Assembly: GCF_017996735.1 (NCBI RefSeq)
Contig: NZ_JAGOGJ010000013.1
Location: forward strand, 18,145-82,144
Direction of reading: 5' to 3'
Length of the DNA: 64,000 bases
Source: Niveispirillum sp.
GTDB lineage: Bacteria > Pseudomonadota > Alphaproteobacteria > Azospirillales > Azospirillaceae
Both the position numbers and the translations under genes were made by a program. Shown piece after piece: positions 40,978 through 48,962 of this stretch (within the stretch, counting starts at the first letter, position 1; each line of letters begins with the position of its first letter). Below the pieces are notes generated by a model. It was given only the letters and a program-made list of their open reading frames with translations, was not told where the DNA came from and ran no database searches.

Positions 40978-42039
40978 TCACTTGATGCCGGAGGCGGCGT
41001 TCTCAATGGCCAGGATATGGTCCAGGCCCGGCAGGATTTCGGAACGGATGAATTCCACCCGCTTGTTGGGTCCGGCCCCGCCCTGCGGGAAGCGGGCCTT
41101 CCACAGGGCCATCTTCACGGCCAGACCGCACAGCACGCCGCCGATGGTGACATGGTGGCTTTCGATCTGGCGGCGCACCGACCGGAAACTGTCGGCGCTG
41201 ATATCGTTCCAGAAATCCTTGCTGCGACGGTCGAACGCCTCGAACCGGCCCGTGATCAGGGTGGTGATGGAGGTCAGTTTCGACTGCACGTCCGACAGCA
41301 TTTTCATGATGTTGCGGTCCCGCGCGATCAGTTCGGACGATTTCGGCTCCATCGCCCATTTCAGGAAACGCTGCACCTCCGGCACGATGCCGTCCAGGCA
41401 GGACCGGAAATAGGCCAGCGACAGGAACACGTCACCGTAATCTTCCAGGAAGTCCGGGATCTCGTTCAGCTTCACCTTCAGCTTTTCCGACAGAAGCCGC
41501 AGATTGGCCAGCGCATCCTCCCGGTCGGGATTGGCCAGCATGGCCAGGATGTCCGACACGTCGCCGATCTGCCGCTGTTCGCTGCCATAGACCTGCTGCA
41601 GCAGCGGCCGGGTGAAATCCTTCATATAACCGGTCAGTTCCGCCCGCTTATTGTCGGAAAGCTGCAGCGCCTTGGCATCATTGACCGCGATACCCACCCG
41701 GCGCAGTTCCTTGCGCAAGGTATAGACGTCAAAGCTGTTGATGCGGGTCAGCTTGCTGATCTGCACCATGTCGACGCGGAGGGTTTTGGAATGGCTGGGG
41801 AACAGACTGGCCAGATGGTCGGGGCTGATCTGGCCGCTTCCCGTGGACCGGTCCTGGAACACCTCCACCACCGTTTCCAGACGCGCATTCTTGATCAGCT
41901 TGGCCCGGCGCAATCCCGGCGTCTGCAAAGGCAGCATGGCCATCGGCAGGATATGCAGCGAATCGCGTGACGCATCATCGAACTGGGCGACCTCGGCCTC
42001 CCCCTGTTCGGGCGCGTCGGTCTGGGCGGTATCGGCCAT
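40978..42039 (-). CDS. Conserved protein of unknown function
   Basis: A 353-residue soluble, mostly helical protein that I do not recognise. There is no signal peptide or membrane helix. The start at 42039 (MADTAQTDAPEQ) is chosen over a longer frame. The middle (DVYTLRKELRRVGIAVND; ANLRLLSEKLKVKLNEIPDFLEDYGDVFL) and the C-terminal helices look structured and conserved-like. It ends 91 bp before the ABC permease start in the same direction. No function can be assigned. Confidence 0.7.
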   Translation of the reverse strand: MADTAQTDAPEQGEAEVAQFDDASRDSLHILPMAMLPLQTPGLRRAKLIKNARLETVVEVFQDRSTGSGQISPDHLASLFPSHSKTLRVDMVQISKLTRINSFDVYTLRKELRRVGIAVNDAKALQLSDNKRAELTGYMKDFTRPLLQQVYGSEQRQIGDVSDILAMLANPDREDALANLRLLSEKLKVKLNEIPDFLEDYGDVFLSLAYFRSCLDGIVPEVQRFLKWAMEPKSSELIARDRNIMKMLSDVQSKLTSITTLITGRFEAFDRRSKDFWNDISADSFRSVRRQIESHHVTIGGVLCGLAVKMALWKARFPQGGAGPNKRVEFIRSEILPGLDHILAIENAASGIK

Positions 42040-42197
42040 ATCGGTTCCTGGGGCCTTTTGCAGGGCCGGGGGTTTTGTCACCGGCAACCTACCACGCGTA
42101 CGGGGGTATGCAAGAGCAACCCTGTCGCGCGCCGGCATCGGCGCTTGGTGACAGCGCGCCGCAATGGTATTTAGCCGGGGCGAGAACCGACGGGCAA

Positions 42198-42680
42198 ATG
42201 TCCATCGGGATATCCGGGGCGGAAATGGCGGAAGGTGCGGCTGTGGAAAATTATTATTTGTGGATCAAGGCCCTGCACGTCATCAGCATCATCGCCTGGA
42301 TGGCGGGCATGCTCTATCTGCCCCGGCTGTTCGTCTATCATTGCGGGGCCGAGCGCGGGTCGGTGCAGTCCGAAACCTTCAAGGTGATGGAACGCCGCCT
42401 GTTGAAGGCCATCATCAACCCCGCCATGGGGGGCGCCTGGATCTTCGGCGTCGCCCTGATTGCGCTTAATCCGGAGATGCTGAAGGGCCAGGGCTGGCTG
42501 CATACCAAGCTGACGCTGGTCCTGCTGATGTCGGGCATGCATGGTGTCCTGGCCAAGCATGTGCGCCTGTTCGCCAACGACGCCAACACCAAGAGCGCCA
42601 AATATTTCCGCATCATGAACGAGGTGCCGACCGTCCTGATGATCGGCATCGTCATCCTGGTGATCGTCCGGCCGTTCTGA
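42198..42680 (+). CDS. hemJ: Protoporphyrinogen IX oxidase HemJ-like
   Basis: A 160-residue membrane protein with four or five helices, matching HemJ, which oxidises protoporphyrinogen IX to protoporphyrin IX in haem synthesis in many alphaproteobacteria. Family hallmarks are visible: LWIKALHVISIIAWMAGMLYL with its conserved His, PRLFVYH, and RRLLKAIINPAM. Either the ATG at 42198 or the one at 42225 could be the start, and both have weak ribosome-binding sites. Confidence 0.87.
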   Translation: MSIGISGAEMAEGAAVENYYLWIKALHVISIIAWMAGMLYLPRLFVYHCGAERGSVQSETFKVMERRLLKAIINPAMGGAWIFGVALIALNPEMLKGQGWLHTKLTLVLLMSGMHGVLAKHVRLFANDANTKSAKYFRIMNEVPTVLMIGIVILVIVRPF

Positions 42681-42701
42681 TCGCGGGGATCAGGCCCGCG
42701 G

Positions 42702-43388
42702 TCACACCATCTCCGTCACCAGCTTGCCCAGCAATACCCCGGCAAAGGCGTTCAGATCGTCGGCCGCGCGGACAAACGATCCGCGCCCGGTGATCACATT
42801 TTCCCCGTAATAGGTTTCCAGCCAGTCATATTCATTCAGGATAGCCAGCGCATTGACGGTGACATTGGCCCCGGCGGCATAGCCACGGGCCGAGCGCGGG
42901 TCGATGCCGGCATTGCTGAACCCGTTGGATACGATGTCCAGGGTACGCTTGTCGGTGCGGTATGGGGCTGCGTCCAGCAGGGCCACGGCCTGCACCACGG
43001 CACTGCCCAGCGCCGTCGACCCGCCCATGAACACGCCGGGCGCGGCGTCGATGGTGGCGGCAAAATCCTCGCAATCCTGGCCGGATTTCAACAGGCGCCA
43101 GGGGACCAGGGTGGTCAGCGTCTCCGGCCCCGCGAACTGGGCCAGCATGACGGCGATGCCATTGCCGCCCGACCGGGAAATGGCCTCCTCCACCGCCTTG
43201 TGGCGAAAGGCGGCGGCATGGCCGCGCAACTGAAAATCCAGCAATCCCCGGTCGATGCTGGCCGAGGCATCAACCGCCAGCATCAGGGCCACATCCACGG
43301 ACGGTGGTGCCTCAGTCGCGGCCAGGGCGGGGACGGCCGGCAAGGCGGCAAGGCCCGCCAGAACGGATCGGCGCGTAACATGGGTCAT
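42702..43388 (-). CDS. DUF1194 (von Willebrand A-like) exported protein
   Basis: A 228-residue protein of the DUF1194 family. A signal peptide is present (RRSVLAGLAALPAVPALA). The von Willebrand A-like fold begins at VALMLAVDASASID, keeping the DxSxS metal motif, with a later TLDIVSNGFSNAG strand. Function of the family is unknown; a periplasmic metal-dependent adhesion or assembly role is plausible. It converges with hemJ. Confidence 0.82.
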   Translation of the reverse strand: MTHVTRRSVLAGLAALPAVPALAATEAPPSVDVALMLAVDASASIDRGLLDFQLRGHAAAFRHKAVEEAISRSGGNGIAVMLAQFAGPETLTTLVPWRLLKSGQDCEDFAATIDAAPGVFMGGSTALGSAVVQAVALLDAAPYRTDKRTLDIVSNGFSNAGIDPRSARGYAAGANVTVNALAILNEYDWLETYYGENVITGRGSFVRAADDLNAFAGVLLGKLVTEMV

Positions 43389-43420
43389 GTGCGGGCTCAG
43401 GGCCTCCGCCCCTTTTACCG

Positions 43421-44548
43421 TCAGGCCCCCTTGGCCAGGGCGTGACGCAATATCTTCACCATGACGGTGGGCAGGGCCTCGTCCCCCAGCGCGTCGGGCG
43501 CGACCCAGACCAGATCCACCCCGCCGCCGGTACCGGCCACCCGGCCCGTCACGACCGTAATCTCGAACTCGAAATGGGTGAAAGTATGACGGACCAGCCC
43601 TGGCAACGGCTGCCAGTCGACGCCGGCCAGCGGGGCATGCGCACGGGCGGTGGACAGGCCGGGAACGGAGGCGGCCTCCCACGGCGTCGTCGGCACCTCC
43701 ATCATGCCGCCCAGCAATCCCTTCTCCGGCCGGCGGCGCAAGGCCACATGCCCGCGCGCGTCGGTCACGACAAAGGCCAGCGCCCGGCGCGTGGGTTTCG
43801 CGGCCTTGGCGGTCTTGGCCGGCAGGTCCTCAGCGATGCCCAGCCTGCGCGCCGCGCACGGCTGCGACCAGGGGCACAGGATGCAGCGCGGCTTTCGCGG
43901 GGCGCAGATGGTGGCGCCCAGGTCGAACAGGGCCTGGGTGTAATCACCGGGGCGCCGGTCGGGCACCAAAGCCGCCGCATGGGCACGCAAGATCGGCTTC
44001 GATCCCGGCAACGGGTCGGTCACGGCATGAAGCCGGGCCATCACCCGTTCGACATTGCCATCCATCGCCGTGGCCTTCTTGTCAAAGGCGATGGCCAGGA
44101 TGGCAGCGGCCGTATAGGCGCCGATGCCGGGCAGGGACAGCAGCCCCTCCTCCGTATCCGGGAAGCGCCCGCCATGCTGGCTGGCCACCGCGACGGCGCA
44201 TTTATGCAGGTTGCGGGCCCGCGCGTAATAGCCCAGCCCCGCCCAGGCGCGCAGCACATCATCCAGATCGGCGGCGGCCAGATCATTGACGGTGGGCCAA
44301 CGGTCCAGGAAATTCTGGAAATACGGTCCGACGGTCGCCACCGTCGTCTGTTGCAGCATGATTTCCGACAGCCAGACCCGGTAGGGATCGGCCACCTCAC
44401 CAGGGGCGAAGCGCCAGGGCAGGACGCGGCGGTGCCGGTCATACCAGTCCAGCAGCAGGGCCGGCAGCCCGTCAGCATGGTTCGGGTGCTGGTCAGCGGC
44501 GGCCTGATCTGCTTTGATGGCGGTCTTCGGTAAAGAACGGACGCTCAT
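43421..44548 (-). CDS. mutY: A/G-specific adenine glycosylase MutY
   Basis: A 375-residue base-excision repair enzyme that removes adenine mispaired with 8-oxoguanine. The helix-hairpin-helix is at 137-151 (LLSLPGIGAYTAAAI). Catalytic Glu62 (WLSEIMLQQ) and Asp163 (MDGNVERV) are present. The [4Fe-4S] cluster follows as C-x6-C-x2-C-x5-C in CAPRKPRCILCPWSQPC, and a NUDIX-like C-terminal domain recognises 8-oxoG. The only suitable start (44548) overlaps the start codon of the opposite-strand dciA gene. Confidence 0.94.
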   Translation of the reverse strand: MSVRSLPKTAIKADQAAADQHPNHADGLPALLLDWYDRHRRVLPWRFAPGEVADPYRVWLSEIMLQQTTVATVGPYFQNFLDRWPTVNDLAAADLDDVLRAWAGLGYYARARNLHKCAVAVASQHGGRFPDTEEGLLSLPGIGAYTAAAILAIAFDKKATAMDGNVERVMARLHAVTDPLPGSKPILRAHAAALVPDRRPGDYTQALFDLGATICAPRKPRCILCPWSQPCAARRLGIAEDLPAKTAKAAKPTRRALAFVVTDARGHVALRRRPEKGLLGGMMEVPTTPWEAASVPGLSTARAHAPLAGVDWQPLPGLVRHTFTHFEFEITVVTGRVAGTGGGVDLVWVAPDALGDEALPTVMVKILRHALAKGA

Positions 44549-45020
44549 GAACAACCCCGGTGGTTTCGGCCCGCAACGCATTGGACGTACATTGAATGCC
44601 GTCGCCGGCAAGGCCCTGGGCAGGGACGGCATGGCCTTTGGCGCGCTGTTGACCGACTGGGCCGCCATTGTCGGCAGCCGGCTGGCCGAACAGACATCGC
44701 CCCTGAAACTGGCCTTCCCCGCCGGCCGGCGGGAGAATGCCGTGCTGCATGTGCGGGTGTCCAGTGCGGCGGCCCTGCTGGTCCAGCATGAGGAGCCGCA
44801 GATCCTGGAACGGATCAATTCCTTCATGGGCTGGCGCGCGGTGGCCCGGCTGAAACTGGTGCATGCGGGACCGGTGCTGCCGCAGAAGAACTATGCGATG
44901 AAACCCGTGAAGCGCCTGGACCCGGTCAAGGAAGCCGAACTGAACGCCACCGTGCAGCCCATCGAGAACGAGGAACTGCGCGCCGTGCTGGAACGGCTGG
45001 GCCGGGCGGTGGTGGGGTAA
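44547..45020 (+). CDS. DciA-like DUF721 protein
   Basis: A 157-residue protein with an N-terminal DUF721 domain (FGALLTDWAAIVGSRLAEQT; LHVRVSSAAALLVQHEEPQIL). This family includes DciA, which helps load the replicative helicase in bacteria lacking DnaC. The ATG at 44547 overlaps the mutY start codon on the other strand by two bases (CATG). An alternative ATG at 44517 would extend the overlap to about 32 bp. Confidence 0.82.
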   Translation: MNNPGGFGPQRIGRTLNAVAGKALGRDGMAFGALLTDWAAIVGSRLAEQTSPLKLAFPAGRRENAVLHVRVSSAAALLVQHEEPQILERINSFMGWRAVARLKLVHAGPVLPQKNYAMKPVKRLDPVKEAELNATVQPIENEELRAVLERLGRAVVG

Positions 45021-45025
45021 AGAAA

Positions 45026-45055
45026 ACGCCCCGGCACCTTGCGGCGCCGGGGCGT
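45026..45055. terminator. Terminator between dciA and ahpD (mainly minus strand)
   Basis: ACGCCCCGGC and GCCGGGGCGT pair across a 10-base loop. On the minus strand the stem is followed by TTTTCTTTA, so it best serves ahpD, but it can also stop dciA transcripts. Confidence 0.82.
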
Positions 45056-45084
45056 CATATACTCAAGCCATCCTGACGGGGGCC

Positions 45085-45618
45085 TTACGACGCCAGCGCA
45101 TCCTCTGCGTCCAGGACGGTGGCGACGGCGTGGATGACGGCGGCGATGCGCACCACATCCTGCACATTCTCCTTGGTCGCGCCCTTCTGGATCACTTCAT
45201 GCTCATGCGCGTCGATGCACATGCCACAGCCATTGACGGCGCTGGCGGCCAGCGACCACAGCTCGAAATCGACCTTGGACGCGCCGGGATTGGCGATGAT
45301 GTTCATGCGCAGACGCGCCGGCATCTTGGAATATTCCTTGTTATCCGCCAGATGCACGAAGCGATAATAGATATTGTTCATGCCCATGATGGCGCCGGCG
45401 GCCTTGGCGGCCGTCAGGTTCTGGGCATCCAGGTGGGCCGCCGCATCGGCGACGATGGCCTTGGTCACCTCGGCATTGCGGCTGGCATAGGCGGCGGCAA
45501 TGGCCGTGCCCCAGGCCTGCAGCGGCGACAAGGAAGAGGTGGTCAACACCGAACCCAGGTTCAGCTTCAGGTCCTTGGCATAGTCGGGCAGGCGCGACTT
45601 CAGCGCGTCGATGGACAT
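45085..45618 (-). CDS. ahpD: Alkyl hydroperoxide reductase AhpD (carboxymuconolactone decarboxylase fold)
   Basis: A 177-residue all-helical AhpD with the redox motif Cys131-Gly-Met-Cys134 and His138 ([12 protein letters not shown]), plus Glu119, all required in mycobacterial AhpD for proton relay. AhpD reduces AhpC using lipoylated dehydrogenase subunits, in place of AhpF. The start at 45618 has the conserved [11 protein letters not shown]. It lies downstream of ahpC on the same strand, separated by about 245 bp with two hairpins. Confidence 0.93.
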   Translation of the reverse strand: MSIDALKSRLPDYAKDLKLNLGSVLTTSSLSPLQAWGTAIAAAYASRNAEVTKAIVADAAAHLDAQNLTAAKAAGAIMGMNNIYYRFVHLADNKEYSKMPARLRMNIIANPGASKVDFELWSLAASAVNGCGMCIDAHEHEVIQKGATKENVQDVVRIAAVIHAVATVLDAEDALAS

Positions 45619-45761
45619 GGTTTCATCTCCGTTCGAGAGTGGGCATGGCGTCGGGCGCGGCGCGAAGGGGGCCGATGCGCGGGACGGTCGATTTTGAATG
45701 GTACCGGCGCCCGCGACGGGGGCAGCCTGGATCACCGGGGCGGTCTTCCGCCGGAATAGGG

Positions 45762-45838
45762 CCCCTTCGCCCGAAAGTAAGGGGGAGGGCGAAGGGGTAA
45801 ATGGGCGCCCCTGGGATCGGGGGGATCGGGGCGCCCAT
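45762..45838 (-). terminator. Two hairpins between ahpC and ahpD
   Basis: Hairpin 1 is ATGGGCGCCCC (45801-45811) with GGGGCGCCCAT (45828-45838), directly downstream of ahpC on the minus strand and followed there by TTT. Hairpin 2 is CCCCTTCGCCC (45762-45772) with GGGCGAAGGGG (45787-45797). Together they may attenuate, so that ahpC is made in excess of ahpD. Confidence 0.65.
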
Positions 45839-45863
45839 CCGTCAAAGATCAGCGATCAGGAGA

Positions 45864-46403
45864 TCAGCCGACCTTCAGAACGTCCTCGCCCTTCTGCCAG
45901 TTGCAGGGGCACAGTTCGTCGGTCTGCAGGGCGTCCAGCGTGCGCAGGACTTCCTGCACGTTACGGCCGACCGACAGGTCATGGACGGAAGCGAAGCGGA
46001 TGATGCCTTCCGGATCGACGATGAAGGTGGCGCGCAGGGCAACGCCCTCGTTCTTGTCCAGAACGCCCAGGCTGGCGGACAGCTCGCGCTTCACGTCGGC
46101 CAGCATCGGGAACGGCAGGTCCTTCAGGTCGGCGTGATTCTGGCGCCAGGCCAGGTGCACGAACTCGGTGTCGATCGAGGCACCCAGAACCTGGGCGTCG
46201 CGGTCGGCGAAGTCGCCGTTCAGCTTGCCGAAGGCAGCGATTTCGGTCGGGCACACGAAGGTGAAATCCTTCGGCCAGAAGAACACGACCAGCCACTTGC
46301 CCTTGTAGGTGTCGTTGTTGATCGTCGTGAAGGCGGACTTGATGTCCGTGGAAACGGTGGCCTTCAGGTCGAACGCGGGGAACTTGTCGCCAACGGTCAG
46401 CAT
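45864..46403 (-). CDS. ahpC: Alkyl hydroperoxide reductase AhpC (2-Cys peroxiredoxin)
   Basis: A 179-residue peroxiredoxin that reduces hydrogen peroxide, organic peroxides and peroxynitrite. The peroxidatic cysteine is Cys51 in FTFVCPTEI. The C-terminal motif ELCPCNWQKGE supplies Cys165 and Cys167. This pair, rather than a single resolving cysteine, resembles the three-cysteine AhpC of mycobacteria, the type that works with AhpD. The ATG at 46403 is the family start. oxyR is divergent 151 bp away. Confidence 0.93.
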   Translation of the reverse strand: MLTVGDKFPAFDLKATVSTDIKSAFTTINNDTYKGKWLVVFFWPKDFTFVCPTEIAAFGKLNGDFADRDAQVLGASIDTEFVHLAWRQNHADLKDLPFPMLADVKRELSASLGVLDKNEGVALRATFIVDPEGIIRFASVHDLSVGRNVQEVLRTLDALQTDELCPCNWQKGEDVLKVG

Positions 46404-46459
46404 GGTAAACAACTCCGTTTTTGGGTTGGTTTGTGATGCGGTGCCTAAATCAGACCCCT

Positions 46460-46477
46460 GCCGATACAGCTATCGGC
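46460..46477. promoter_or_regulatory. Candidate OxyR site in the ahpC-oxyR intergenic region
   Basis: GCCGATA-CAGC-TATCGGC is a perfect inverted repeat with a 4-base centre, 57 bp upstream of the ahpC start and 78 bp before oxyR. OxyR sites contain ATAG/CTAT-like half-sites, and the ATA...TAT core fits loosely. Position and symmetry support it more than exact consensus. Confidence 0.5.
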
Positions 46478-46554
46478 CTGAGGCGTCGCTGATATGAGGG
46501 CATTGCGGTGCAAAATCCAATCGCATCTTCCGACTGCCGTCATAGGATGAACCA

Positions 46555-47475
46555 ATGAACCCGGCGAACATCACCCTTCGGCAGTTGCGTTATCTGGTGG
46601 CCCTGGCCGACACGCTCCATTTCGGACGTGCCGCCGCGGCGTGCCATGTGTCCCAGCCTTCCTTGTCCGCGCAGATACAGCAGCTCGAAGAAATGCTGGG
46701 CGCCGCCCTGGTGGAACGCACCAAGCACCGTGTGCTTCTGACCCCGGCGGGGGAGGATGCGGTGGAACGGGCGCGCGCCATCCTGGGCCAGGTGGACGAT
46801 TTGTCACAGGCCGTGCGCGCCTCCGGCCGGCCTTTGTCGGGTGCCCTGCGCCTGGGCGTGATCCCGACCAGCGGTCCCTATCTGCTGCCGCGCGTGCTGC
46901 CGGCGCTGCGGGCTGCCTATCCTGACCTGAAGCTTTATCTGCGGGAGGATCTGACGGAACGGCTGCTGGACCGGTTGCGCGCCGGCGATCTGGATGCCGG
47001 CCTGCTGGCCCTGCCCGTGACGGAGCCGGGGGTCGACATCCTGCCCGTCTATACCGAGACGTTCCTGGTCGCCATGCCGCGCGGCCACCGCCTGGACAAT
47101 GCCGAGGCGGTGGAGGAAGGCGAGCTGACGGAAGAGACCCTGCTGCTGCTGGAAGACGGGCATTGTTTCCGCGATCAGGCGCTGGATGTCTGCGCCCTGT
47201 CCGGGGCACAGGCGGGTGACGGTTTCGCCGCCACCTCGCTGGCCACCCTGGTGGAGATGGTGGCGGGCGGGCTGGGCCTGACCCTGCTGCCGGCACTGGC
47301 CGCGCCATCACTGGCCGCCAATGACCAGATCGGGTTGCGTCGATTCGCCGAACCGGCGCCGGTACGCACCATGGCGCTGGTCTGGCGCCGGGGCAGCCCG
47401 CGCAGCGGCGATATCCGCCGGCTGGCCGACATCATCACCCGTCACCTACCCGAAGGCGCATCCCCCGTCGCGTGA
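46555..47475 (+). CDS. oxyR: LysR-family peroxide sensor OxyR
   Basis: A 306-residue LysR regulator. The helix-turn-helix is at about 8-60 (LRQLRYLVALADTLHFGRAAA). Two cysteines in the sensor domain, Cys204 (LEDGHCFRDQAL) and Cys213 (LDVCALSG), are nine apart, as Cys199 and Cys208 in E. coli OxyR, so peroxide-dependent disulfide sensing is expected. Divergent ahpC-ahpD are the obvious targets. Confidence 0.94.
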   Translation: MNPANITLRQLRYLVALADTLHFGRAAAACHVSQPSLSAQIQQLEEMLGAALVERTKHRVLLTPAGEDAVERARAILGQVDDLSQAVRASGRPLSGALRLGVIPTSGPYLLPRVLPALRAAYPDLKLYLREDLTERLLDRLRAGDLDAGLLALPVTEPGVDILPVYTETFLVAMPRGHRLDNAEAVEEGELTEETLLLLEDGHCFRDQALDVCALSGAQAGDGFAATSLATLVEMVAGGLGLTLLPALAAPSLAANDQIGLRRFAEPAPVRTMALVWRRGSPRSGDIRRLADIITRHLPEGASPVA

Positions 47476-47561
47476 ACCGCCTCTTGCCGTGGCACGCGAC
47501 AGCGCCCATTCTATGCATGGGAACGCCCCGACAGTCGGGGCGATCATCCGGGAAGCGACGT

Positions 47562-47927
47562 GTGACCCTCGACCGGTTGCTTGTCCTGTTGCTGAGCCTG
47601 TCATTCCTGCTGCTGGCACCGCCCGCGGCCGCGAATGACCATGCGCCACCGGCAGGCATCGCGTTAAACGCACCGACCGGGCAGGATGAAGAACCGCTAC
47701 CGGTTCTGCCCCCTGACGATGCCGGTCCCATACTCCTGACGACGGCGCCTGAGGCACCCAGTCCAGCCGGCACAGGTGATGCCGGCGGGCTGGACGATCT
47801 GTTGCTACCGGTTGCGGCGGCCCTTTCCTGTCATCCGCACGCGCCGATCGATATTTTCCCGTTGCGTGCAAATCCGGCCCCGCAAAGCTGTGTGCGCCCC
47901 TGGTCCACAGGCCCGCCCCGCGCCTGA
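47562..47927 (+). CDS. Small exported hypothetical protein
   Basis: A 121-residue frame from a GTG at 47562, with GGGAAG just upstream. It starts with a convincing signal peptide (LLVLLLSLSFLLLAPPAAAND), followed by a proline- and aspartate-rich, probably disordered region and a short C-terminal part with two cysteines. No family is recognised. It follows oxyR by 86 bp in the same direction. Confidence 0.45.
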   Translation: MTLDRLLVLLLSLSFLLLAPPAAANDHAPPAGIALNAPTGQDEEPLPVLPPDDAGPILLTTAPEAPSPAGTGDAGGLDDLLLPVAAALSCHPHAPIDIFPLRANPAPQSCVRPWSTGPPRA

Positions 47928-48252
47928 TACGACCGACCACTATTGCAGGTCACCCCGCAAAATCAATCAGCATACCCCAATCCATTTATACAATGAATGG
48001 AACAGGTATTTATTTGCCTATTTCCATCAATTTACTTTCACCTGTATTTGTATTTTTTAAAATATTTCTTGACAGATTGGCCGAGTATTCCCATTTTCAT
48101 TCTTGTCCTGTCATCATTCATGCAGGATCCAACTGCCAAGACTTCAAAACCCGCCCTTGTTCATGCAGGGGCGGGCTTTTTTGTTACCCATCGCCAGCAA
48201 TCGGCCCACGTGATAAGAACGGCGCCAATCAGGGGCGAAGGGGTATTCGCAA
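47928..48252. other. AT-rich leader region before the TerC-family gene
   Basis: About 325 bp. The middle (47990-48110) is much richer in A and T than the rest of the window. A possible -35 TTGACA lies at about 48069. A terminator-like hairpin (48146-48182) interrupts the leader, and TTCATGCAGG occurs twice (48117 and 48160), allowing alternative pairing. Overlapping frames of 90-102 codons do not look like proteins. Confidence 0.5.
48146..48182 (+). terminator. Rho-independent terminator or attenuator upstream of terC
   Basis: CCCGCCC (48150-48156) pairs with GGGCGGG (48169-48175), flanked by AAAA on the left and followed by TTTTTT on the right. It lies 70 bp before the TerC-family start. 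It may end an upstream transcript, or attenuate one that begins in the AT-rich leader. Confidence 0.75.
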
Positions 48253-48924
48253 ATGGAAATGTTTTTTGAAGTGTCGTTCTGGAACGCCCTTTGGCAGGTG
48301 ATCCTGATCGACATCGTGCTGGCCGGTGACAATGCCATTGTTGTGGGTCTGGCAGCGGCCGGCGTCGCGGCACAGCAGCGGGCCAAGGTCATCTTCTGGG
48401 GCATCGCCGCCGCTGTCGTGCTGCGCATCATCTTCGCCCTGCTGACGACGCAGCTTCTGGGCATTGTCGGCCTGACGCTGGCCGGCGGCATCCTGCTGCT
48501 CTGGGTCTGCTGGAAGATGTGGCGCGAGATTCGCGCGCACAAGCAGGAAGACCTGGGTGCCGAGGTTGCGGACGAAGCCGTCAATCCCGGTGAAAACAAT
48601 CCCGGTGCCGAGGCGTTGCCCGCCGCAGGCACCAAGACGGTGCGTCAGGCCATCGTGCAGATCGTCATCGCCGACGTGTCCATGTCGCTGGACAATGTGC
48701 TGGCCGTGGCCGGTGCGGCGCATGAGCACCCGGAAGTGCTGATCCTGGGTCTGGCCCTGTCGGTGGCCTTCATGGGCGCGGCCGCCACGGCCATTGCCAA
48801 GCTGTTGGCCCGCTTCCACTGGATCGCCTATATCGGCCTGGCCGTGATCTTCTATGTCGCGATCAAGATGATCATCGATGGCAGCGAACAGGTTCTGCCC
48901 CTGGTCGGCCAATTGGCCGGTTGA
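48253..48924 (+). CDS. TerC-family integral membrane protein (YjbE/YkoY-like)
   Basis: A 223-residue protein with about seven helices and the two family motifs LAGDNAIVVGLAA and SMSLDNVLAVAGAA, whose acidic residues sit in the membrane. Members include manganese exporters (MeeF/MeeY type) that supply Mn2+ to exported enzymes, and tellurite-resistance-related TerC. The central loop (about 85-125) is long and acidic. Many relatives are controlled by Mn2+ riboswitches; I looked for that element in the leader and could not support it. Confidence 0.85.
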   Translation: MEMFFEVSFWNALWQVILIDIVLAGDNAIVVGLAAAGVAAQQRAKVIFWGIAAAVVLRIIFALLTTQLLGIVGLTLAGGILLLWVCWKMWREIRAHKQEDLGAEVADEAVNPGENNPGAEALPAAGTKTVRQAIVQIVIADVSMSLDNVLAVAGAAHEHPEVLILGLALSVAFMGAAATAIAKLLARFHWIAYIGLAVIFYVAIKMIIDGSEQVLPLVGQLAG

Positions 48925-48962
48925 TCAGCGCCTATGGTGGCTGGCATGCAGGTGACCCCGCG

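Noticed and set aside
47928..48252. Manganese (yybP-ykoY) riboswitch upstream of the TerC-family gene
   Set aside because: The conserved GGGGAGUAG-type core and paired helices could not be found by eye; only a terminator hairpin and repeats are visible.
47993..48301. Frames of 90-102 codons in the AT-rich region before terC
   Set aside because: Phenylalanine/leucine-rich translation of AT-rich DNA running through a terminator hairpin and into the terC start; no ribosome-binding site.
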